A DNA stretch of 6,868 nt from Gemmatimonadota bacterium. Its GTDB lineage: Bacteria; Gemmatimonadota; Gemmatimonadetes; Gemmatimonadales; GWC2-71-9. Shown in pieces: positions 1-4,141 of this stretch. The notes under the pieces are model-generated. The model was not told where the DNA came from, did no database searches, and was given only the letters and a program-made list of their open reading frames with translations. The DNA is taken from NCBI GenBank assembly GCA_003221985.1, contig QHUQ01000118.1:1-6868 (forward strand). Reading direction: 5' to 3'. Made by a program: the position numbers and the translations under genes. Position 1 is the stretch's first letter. The number at the start of each line of letters is the position of its first letter.

Positions 1-1
1 C

Positions 2-264
2 TCGGCTCGGGAGCGCGCCGCGCTGCGATTTACCGACGCGGTGACGCGCTACACCGACGCCATGCCGCTGGAGCCGCTGACCCGGGCTCGCCAATACTTG
101 AGCGAGCCGGAAATCGCCGCCGTGACGGCCGCGGTTGCCGAGCAGCATTTCTTCAATCCGATCACGGGTGCGCTGGGGGGGGGCGGGGGCGGCGGGGGGG
201 GGGCGCCGACGTCGCGCCATGGGGCGCGCCCATCGGCTCCTCCCTCAGGAGTCTGTGGCTGTGA
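2..264 (+). CDS. Carboxymuconolactone decarboxylase/AhpD-like protein, C-terminal part, apparently frameshifted
   Basis: The reading frame is open from the window edge. It gives a helix-rich sequence containing ERAALRFTDAVTRYTD, then LSEPEIAAVTAAVAEQHFFN and PITGAL. This resembles the last two helices of CMD-fold proteins, where a LSxxEIxxLT segment is followed by an asparagine-containing helix. Members are decarboxylases or AhpD-like peroxidase partners, and the CxxC-bearing part would lie upstream of the window. The frame then enters a G tract (175-203). Staying in that frame gives polyglycine and an arginine/proline-rich shadow of chrB until 463. Moving to frame 1 after the tract gives a short GC3-rich end (ADVAPWGAPIGSSL...) that stops at TGA 262-264 and overlaps the chrB GTG by four bases. 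I infer the true end is 264 and that the tract carries a one- or two-base indel, either real or an assembly error. The family call is tentative because only about 57 clean residues are visible. Confidence 0.5.
   Translation, partial: GSGARRAAIYRRGDALHRRHAAGAADPGSPILERAGNRRRDGRGCRAAFLQSDHGCAGGGRGRRGGGADVAPWGAPIGSSLRSLWL
175..203 (+). repeat. G homopolymer tract (G9-C-G5-C-G2-C-G10)
   Basis: Twenty-nine bases contain 26 G and 3 C, arranged as nine G, C, five G, C, two G, C and ten G. The tract sits inside the 3' end of the CMD-like gene, just where its frame appears to change. It could be a slippage-prone tract, a G-quadruplex-forming sequence, or a sequencing/assembly artefact; the sequence alone cannot decide. 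Confidence 0.85.
247..251 (+). promoter_or_regulatory. Ribosome binding site for chrB (AGGAG)
   Basis: AGGAG lies nine bases before GTG 261. It decides between three in-frame candidates: ATG 219 has no such site, GTG 255 is only three bases away, and GTG 261 has usable spacing. The resulting protein start also fits ChrB proteins, which begin a few residues before the WLLLIHQLPPKP segment. Confidence 0.7.
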
Positions 265-1154
265 AGGAAGGCCTCCCCCGTTGGCTCCTCCTCATCCACC
301 AGCTTCCGCCCAAGCCGGACTACTTCCGCGTCAAGATCTGGCGCCGACTCCAGGGGATCGGCGCGGTCGCCATCAAGAACTCGGTCTATGCCTTGCCCTT
401 CAGCGCTCAGGCCGTCGAGGACTTTCAATGGCTGCGCAAGGAGATCACGGCGGGCGGCGGTGAAGCCTCGGTGTGCCGGGCGGTATTCGTCGATGGCCTC
501 ACCGATCCACAGATCGAAGGCCTGTTTCGGGCGGCACGGGACGCGGAGTACGCGCAGGTGACGCGTGCCGCCGAGCAGGTCGAATCCCCGATCGACGCCG
601 CGCGACTGGAGCGCCGGCTCCGCGACGTCACGGCGCTCGATCATTTCGGCGCGACAGGACGCAAGACGGCGGAGGCGGCCGTGGCAAAACTCAAAGGAAA
701 GCGGCACCAGGTACGGCCCAAGACGCGGCGCATCTGGGTGACGCGGCCGGACGTGCATGTCGACCGGATCGCGAGCGCCTGGCTGATCAAGCGGTTCATC
801 GATCCCAAGGCTCGCTTCGTCTTCGGGGAAACCCGCGAGGACGCGGTGAGCTTCGACATGTTCGAAGGCGACTACACGCACGAAGGCGATCGTTGCACCT
901 TCGAAACCCTGCTGCAGCGCTTCGGGCTGGAAACGGACGACGCGCTCCGGACCATCGGGGAAATGGTGCACGACCTGGACAACAAGGACGGCAAATTCGG
1001 GCGGGCGGAGACGCCGGGGTTCGAGCGGCTGATCGCCGGCATCGTGAAACGCCATGCGCGCGACGAGGCGCGCATCGAGCGGGGAGCGGAGCTGCTCAAC
1101 GACCTCTACGAATCAATGCGGCCGTCCCCACCAGGGCGATCAGCGCAAAGCTGA
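261..1154 (+). CDS. chrB: Chromate resistance protein ChrB
   Basis: The protein is 297 residues from GTG 261 and contains both domains of ChrB. The N-terminal domain covers roughly residues 7-140 and includes WLLLIHQLPPKP (8-19), then RVKIWRRLQ and AVAIKNSVYALP. The C-terminal domain covers about 155-290, with DVHVDRIASAWLIKRF from residue 164, FDMFEGDYTHEGDRCTFE at 198-215 and HDLDNKD from 237. These histidine, aspartate and cysteine-bearing blocks are the conserved core of the family. ChrB proteins are cytoplasmic and known in chromate determinants, where some act as chromate-responsive regulators of the efflux pump ChrA. No chrA is in the window, so the partner, if any, lies upstream or elsewhere. 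The start overlaps the inferred stop of the CMD-like gene (GTGA), which suggests translational coupling. The 3' end overlaps the opposing SURF1 gene by 59 bases. The family call is firm; the role as regulator versus resistance effector is not settled by sequence. Confidence 0.92.
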   Translation: MKEGLPRWLLLIHQLPPKPDYFRVKIWRRLQGIGAVAIKNSVYALPFSAQAVEDFQWLRKEITAGGGEASVCRAVFVDGLTDPQIEGLFRAARDAEYAQVTRAAEQVESPIDAARLERRLRDVTALDHFGATGRKTAEAAVAKLKGKRHQVRPKTRRIWVTRPDVHVDRIASAWLIKRFIDPKARFVFGETREDAVSFDMFEGDYTHEGDRCTFETLLQRFGLETDDALRTIGEMVHDLDNKDGKFGRAETPGFERLIAGIVKRHARDEARIERGAELLNDLYESMRPSPPGRSAQS

Positions 1155-1719
1155 ACCACTGCACGGCATACGACAGGTGCGGGCCATCGTCGAATGCCGG
1201 CGGCGGCCAGCGACGCGGCAGGCCGTGCGCCGGTTCCGGCGGGTCGAGTTGCACGATAATCGGAAGGAATCCGGCGGGATTCACGTCGCCCCGTCCCCGC
1301 GGTGGAACGAACGCGATTCCTGTCACCGTCGCGGTATCGCCTTCCCGATAGGGCGCGTGATCGACGTGGAACGCATCGGGGGAAGGCACCCAGCCGCGAT
1401 CGACCAGCACAGCGGGTCCACCGGCCAGTCGCAACGGCGTGATGAGGGCGACGCCAGGCGTTCCCTCAAAGCTGCGCCCGGGCCAAGCGCGCTCAGCCGT
1501 GTAGTCGTACACGCCGCGGGCAACGACACGCCGCTGCCGCAACGAATCGACCGCCACCTCGTCGCGTAGCTCGATCGGCGGCAAGGCCAAGCGCGCAGCC
1601 AGGGCGGCGTTGCGAGCCCGGCGCTGTGTGAGACGATCGAGCTGCCACACGCCGGCTCTCACGCACAGCGCGGCAACGAGGGCGGCGATCGCAACCAGGC
1701 CTACGTCGCGCCGTTGCAT
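1096..1719 (-). CDS. SURF1 family protein (cytochrome c oxidase assembly)
   Basis: The protein is 207 residues with the SURF1 architecture of two membrane helices flanking a soluble domain. The first helix is about residues 6-24, followed by the conserved GVWQLDRLTQRRARN block. The central domain carries VLVDRGWVP at 104-112, and the second helix is about 185-203, preceded by the family signature HLSYAVQWF from 181. SURF1 proteins help insert heme a into subunit I of aa3-type terminal oxidases, with the central domain outside the cytoplasmic membrane. No oxidase subunit or heme A synthesis genes are visible, so this copy is detached from a cox cluster within the window. Its ATG lies inside the 3' end of the GIY-YIG gene (19-base overlap) with no good Shine-Dalgarno sequence, so it is probably translated by coupling. 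Its last 59 bases are antisense to chrB. Confidence 0.9.
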   Translation of the reverse strand: MQRRDVGLVAIAALVAALCVRAGVWQLDRLTQRRARNAALAARLALPPIELRDEVAVDSLRQRRVVARGVYDYTAERAWPGRSFEGTPGVALITPLRLAGGPAVLVDRGWVPSPDAFHVDHAPYREGDTATVTGIAFVPPRGRGDVNPAGFLPIIVQLDPPEPAHGLPRRWPPPAFDDGPHLSYAVQWFSFALIALVGTAALIRRGR

Positions 1720-1949
1720 AGCGCCAGTTTTTCGGCGCGGGAGAGGCGGCGGATCGCAGCCTCCCGTCTCAATGCGGCACCGCGACCGCGCACCACTTCC
1801 CGATAGGCCAGACGGACCGGCCGGCGCGAGCGCGTGTAGGCACTCGCCTTGCCGCTCTGATGCGACGCGAGACGCTGGGAGAGATCATTCGTGATGCCGG
1901 TGTAGAGCGAGCCATCGCCGCAGCGCAGGAGATAGACCATCCAGGGCAC
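1701..1949 (-). CDS. GIY-YIG nuclease domain protein (UPF0213/YhbQ-like)
   Basis: This is an 82-residue single-domain protein from GTG 1947-1949. The GIY-YIG motif appears as VYLLRCGDGSLYTGI (residues 5-19), the degenerate form usual in this small family. It is followed by the expected arginine (R26), a histidine at 30, and the family ending RREAAIRRLSRAEKLAL, where E63 is the likely catalytic, metal-binding glutamate. The length matches UPF0213 proteins, which run about 80-100 residues. The cellular role of these stand-alone domains is poorly defined, with DNA or RNA cleavage in repair suggested for some members. The start is uncertain: GTG 1949 gives MPWMVYLL and ATG 1940 gives MVYLL, and neither has a clear ribosome binding site. 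The stop TAG at 1701-1703 falls inside the SURF1 gene, so the two are probably co-transcribed. Confidence 0.88.
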   Translation of the reverse strand: MPWMVYLLRCGDGSLYTGITNDLSQRLASHQSGKASAYTRSRRPVRLAYREVVRGRGAALRREAAIRRLSRAEKLALCNGAT

Positions 1950-1995
1950 GGGTCCAAGCTAGCGAGCCCGACTACGCCGCGCCATTTTGCCGGCC
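1950..1995. promoter_or_regulatory. Very short divergent gap between GIY-YIG and UMF1 genes
   Basis: Only about 37-46 bases separate the two divergent start codons, depending on which starts are used. I see no recognisable -35/-10 pair, no Shine-Dalgarno sequence on either strand and no convincing inverted repeat. Both genes must be expressed from here, so at least one promoter probably lies inside the neighbouring coding sequence, or the messages are leaderless or nearly so. This is inference from spacing only. Confidence 0.3.
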
Positions 1996-3180
1996 GTGAA
2001 ACGCATCCTCGCGTGGTGCCTGTTCGATTTCGCCAACTCCGCGTATTCAGCGGTCATCGTCGTCGCCGTCTTCAGCGTCTACTACGCCACGCACATCGTC
2101 GGGAATGCGCACGGCCTCGGCGATCTGTGGTGGGGGCGCGCGATCTCGGCCTCGCTGCTGCTGGTCGTGCTGACCGGCCCGGTGCTCGGCGCGTTCGCCG
2201 ACCGCGCGGGATGGCGCAAGCGGTTGTTCATCGCCTTCACGGCGTTGTGCATCGGCTGCATCGCGCTGTTCACGACGCTCGTGCCGGGCATGGTGCTGCA
2301 GGGATTTGCCCTGATCGCGCTCGCGACCTTCGCATTCGTAAGCTCGCAGATCTACTATAACGCGTATCTGCCGGACATCGCGCCCGGCGATCGGCTCGGG
2401 ACGGTGTCCGGCCTCGGGTTTGCGATCGGATACCTCGGCTCCATCATCGGCCTGGTCGTCGCGTTACCGCTCGTCAACGCCCGGCAATTCAATCTGCTGT
2501 GGCTGCTCGTCGCCGCCTTCTTTGCGGTATTCTCCGTGCCCGCGTTCCTCGCGCTGCCGGCGGATCGGCCCCAGCCCGAAAAACGCGTCAACCTCCGCGC
2601 CATCGTCCGGGACGTGATCGGCAATCCGCCGCTGCGGCGGTTTTTCCTGGCGTACTTTCTGTATTTCGACGGCGTGGAAACGACGATCGTATTCTCCGGC
2701 ATCTTCGCCGCGACCACGCTCAAGTTCACGACTCCCGAGGTGATCAAGCTGTTCCTCGCCGTGCAATTCTCCGCGCTCGCGGGGGCGTTGCTGCTGGCGC
2801 GGCCTACCGACCGCTGGGGTGCGAAACAGGTGATCACGTTGACGCTGCTGCTGTGGGTCGCGGTGTCCATCGGCGCCTACTTCGCGCAGACGAAGTCAAC
2901 GTTCTTCGCGGTCGCGGTCACGGCCGGACTGGGGCTCGGCTCCATTCAGGCGGCGAGCCGCGCGCTGATGGCGGCGCTCATTCCGCCCGGTAAGGAGTCG
3001 GAGCTGTTCGGATTCTATGCGTTGTGCGGAAAATCGTCTTCGATACTCGGACCCCTGGTCTTCGGCGCGGTGTCCTATCTGGCCGGCAGCCAACGCGCCG
3101 CGGTCGCCGCCGTCGGCGTGTTCTTTGTCGCGGGCCTGCTGCTGTTGCAGCGCGTCAGACCAGCTTTGCCTGCATCGTAA
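1996..3180 (+). CDS. UMF1/Atg22-like major facilitator superfamily transporter
   Basis: From GTG 1996 the protein has 394 residues, nearly all in hydrophobic segments consistent with about 12 membrane helices. It opens with KRILAWCLFDFANSAYSAVI, close to the AWxLYDxANSA opening typical of the UMF1 family (Atg22-related). A loop GAFADRAGWRKR after the second helix matches the MFS motif A position. SSQIYYNAYLPDIA followed by GTVSGLGFAIGYLGSI is also characteristic of this family. Substrates of bacterial UMF1 proteins are generally unknown; the relation to vacuolar Atg22 suggests small-molecule efflux. It is on the short side for the family. TTG 1987 is a possible earlier start, with an in-frame TAG at 1960-1962 bounding the choice. 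I prefer GTG 1996 because it gives the usual MKR-type N-terminus. No clear ribosome binding site is present. The last 26 bases overlap the opposing osmC gene. Confidence 0.9.
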   Translation: MKRILAWCLFDFANSAYSAVIVVAVFSVYYATHIVGNAHGLGDLWWGRAISASLLLVVLTGPVLGAFADRAGWRKRLFIAFTALCIGCIALFTTLVPGMVLQGFALIALATFAFVSSQIYYNAYLPDIAPGDRLGTVSGLGFAIGYLGSIIGLVVALPLVNARQFNLLWLLVAAFFAVFSVPAFLALPADRPQPEKRVNLRAIVRDVIGNPPLRRFFLAYFLYFDGVETTIVFSGIFAATTLKFTTPEVIKLFLAVQFSALAGALLLARPTDRWGAKQVITLTLLLWVAVSIGAYFAQTKSTFFAVAVTAGLGLGSIQAASRALMAALIPPGKESELFGFYALCGKSSSILGPLVFGAVSYLAGSQRAAVAAVGVFFVAGLLLLQRVRPALPAS

Positions 3181-3583
3181 TCTCGACATTGCTCTGCAGC
3201 GCCTTCGAGACGGGACAATTCTTCTTGGCGCCCTCGGCGGCTTGCTGGAACGCCGCCTGATCGATCCCTTCGACCTTGCCGCGCACATCGAGCACGCTGC
3301 GCGTGATTTTCGGCGCGCCGTCCACCGTCTCGATCGTGACCGCCGCGCGCGTTTCGATGCGTTCCGCGGGATGACCCGCTTTCTCGAGGCCGGCCGAGAG
3401 CGCCATGCTGAAGCAGCCCGCGTGCGCAGCGGCGAGCAGCTCCTCAGGATTCGACCCCTTCTTTCCCTCGAAGCGCGTCCCGAAACTGAAGGATCCGCTG
3501 AAAGCCCCGCTCTGCGCCTTGAAGCTGCCCTTGCCGTCCCTGAGCTTGCCTTCCCAAACAGCTACGGCGTTACTGGTCGCCAT
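3155..3583 (-). CDS. osmC: OsmC family peroxiredoxin (organic hydroperoxide reductase)
   Basis: The protein has 142 residues, the normal length for OsmC. The peroxidatic cysteine C57 sits in NPEELLAAAHAGCFSMALS and the resolving cysteine C123 in KKNCPVSKAL. An arginine at 37 in FGTRFEG and glutamate 48 occupy the positions of the other active-site residues. The TRFEGKKGSNPEELL and AGCFSMAL wording matches the OsmC subgroup rather than Ohr. These cytoplasmic homodimeric enzymes reduce organic hydroperoxides and are typically induced by osmotic or stationary-phase stress or hydroperoxides. The ATG at 3583 is preceded by AGGA with eight bases spacing. The gene diverges from the VOC/GMC/peptidase run and ends inside the 3' end of the UMF1 gene. 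Family identity is secure; the symbol is by subgroup resemblance. Confidence 0.93.
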   Translation of the reverse strand: MATSNAVAVWEGKLRDGKGSFKAQSGAFSGSFSFGTRFEGKKGSNPEELLAAAHAGCFSMALSAGLEKAGHPAERIETRAAVTIETVDGAPKITRSVLDVRGKVEGIDQAAFQQAAEGAKKNCPVSKALQSNVEITMQAKLV

Positions 3584-3591
3584 CGGCTCGG

Positions 3592-3595
3592 TCCT
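3592..3595 (-). promoter_or_regulatory. Ribosome binding site for osmC (AGGA)
   Basis: On the minus strand AGGA precedes ATG 3583 by eight bases, supporting that start. Confidence 0.5.
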
Positions 3596-3657
3596 GGATG
3601 AGGGAACCGGGAATCTGGCGAGACGCCGTGCGGTTCGCTACGCTTCGTGACCCCGTC

Positions 3658-3662
3658 TGGAG
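3658..3662 (+). promoter_or_regulatory. Ribosome binding site deciding the VOC gene start (TGGAG)
   Basis: TGGAG lies eight bases before ATG 3671. The in-frame GTG 3647 has no comparable site, so the ATG and the lysine-rich N-terminus starting MATKKTK are preferred. Confidence 0.55.
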
Positions 3663-3670
3663 CTCGTCCA

Positions 3671-4141
3671 ATGGCGACCAAGAAGACCAAGTCCAAGAAG
3701 GCTCGTCCTCGGCCCCGCGCCAAGGCCCGGCAGCGTCCCGGGGCCCGTAGCCAACCGGAAACGCTCCGGCTGCGCGAGGTCACTCCGTCGTTCACCGCCA
3801 CGGACCTGCAACGCAGCATCGCGTTCTACCGCGACGTGCTCGGATTCGTGGTGGGCGAGGAATGGCGCGAGGACGGTGCGTTGCTGGGCTGCGAAATGCG
3901 CGCCGGGTCGGTGACGTTCATGCTGAACCAGGACGACTTCGCGAAAGGGCGTGACCGGCAAAAAGGCGTCGGGTCGCGGCTGCGGTGCCAGACCGCGCAG
4001 GACCTCGACCGGCTCGCCGCGGAGGTGAAAGCGCGGGGCGGCGCCCTCGATCAGGAGCCGCAGCTGATGGCCTGGGGCGAGCGCCAGTTCATGATCACGG
4101 ACCCCGATGGCTTCAAGCTGACGTTCGTACAAACGACTTGA
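3671..4141 (+). CDS. VOC superfamily (glyoxalase/bleomycin-resistance fold) protein with basic N-terminal tail
   Basis: The protein has 156 residues. Residues about 36-156 form one VOC-type domain: VTPSFTATDLQRSIAFYRDV from residue 37 is the first strand-helix unit, MLNQDDFAKG is a central block, and DPDGFKLTF at 144-152 is the closing strand. VOC proteins are usually dimers that act as lyases, isomerases, dioxygenases or drug-binding proteins. Here the usual first metal-ligand position is serine or threonine and the closing strand ends FVQTT without the common glutamate. Classical glyoxalase I metal binding is therefore doubtful and the substrate is unknown. The first 28 residues are almost all K, R, A, P, S and T, with 12 basic residues among the first 26; this looks disordered and nucleic-acid or membrane-surface seeking. 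The stop codon overlaps the start of the GMC oxidoreductase gene (TTGA), so the two are likely translationally coupled. Confidence 0.85.
   Translation: MATKKTKSKKARPRPRAKARQRPGARSQPETLRLREVTPSFTATDLQRSIAFYRDVLGFVVGEEWREDGALLGCEMRAGSVTFMLNQDDFAKGRDRQKGVGSRLRCQTAQDLDRLAAEVKARGGALDQEPQLMAWGERQFMITDPDGFKLTFVQTT

Larger units (their letters stand above)
3584..3670. promoter_or_regulatory. Divergent promoter region between osmC and the VOC-GMC-peptidase run
   Basis: These 87 bases separate two divergent starts and must carry the leader of osmC and probably of the three-gene + strand run. A shared regulator is possible but I could not identify a clear -10/-35 box or an operator palindrome. The assignment rests on gene arrangement only. 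Confidence 0.45.

Noticed and set aside
135..260. An extended N-terminus for ChrB starting at 135 or at ATG 219
   Set aside because: The extension overlaps the CMD-like gene, has no family resemblance (Arg/Gly-rich), and the ribosome binding site and protein alignment favour GTG 261.
41..463. A 140-residue + strand reading frame continuing through the G tract to 463
   Set aside because: Beyond about 175 it is polyglycine and then an Arg/Pro-rich out-of-frame reading of chrB; only the first part is genuine coding sequence.
162..1055. A long minus-strand frame of 297 residues opposite chrB
   Set aside because: It is the antisense shadow of a clearly recognised gene in GC-rich DNA, with no recognisable motifs.
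3120..3200. A bidirectional terminator between UMF1 and osmC
   Set aside because: The two genes overlap and I found no GC-rich hairpin followed by a T run on either strand.
3985..4137. An earlier start for the GMC oxidoreductase at 3985
   Set aside because: This stretch is the out-of-frame reading of the VOC gene and is Arg/Gly-rich; the GMC family sequence begins after the VOC stop.
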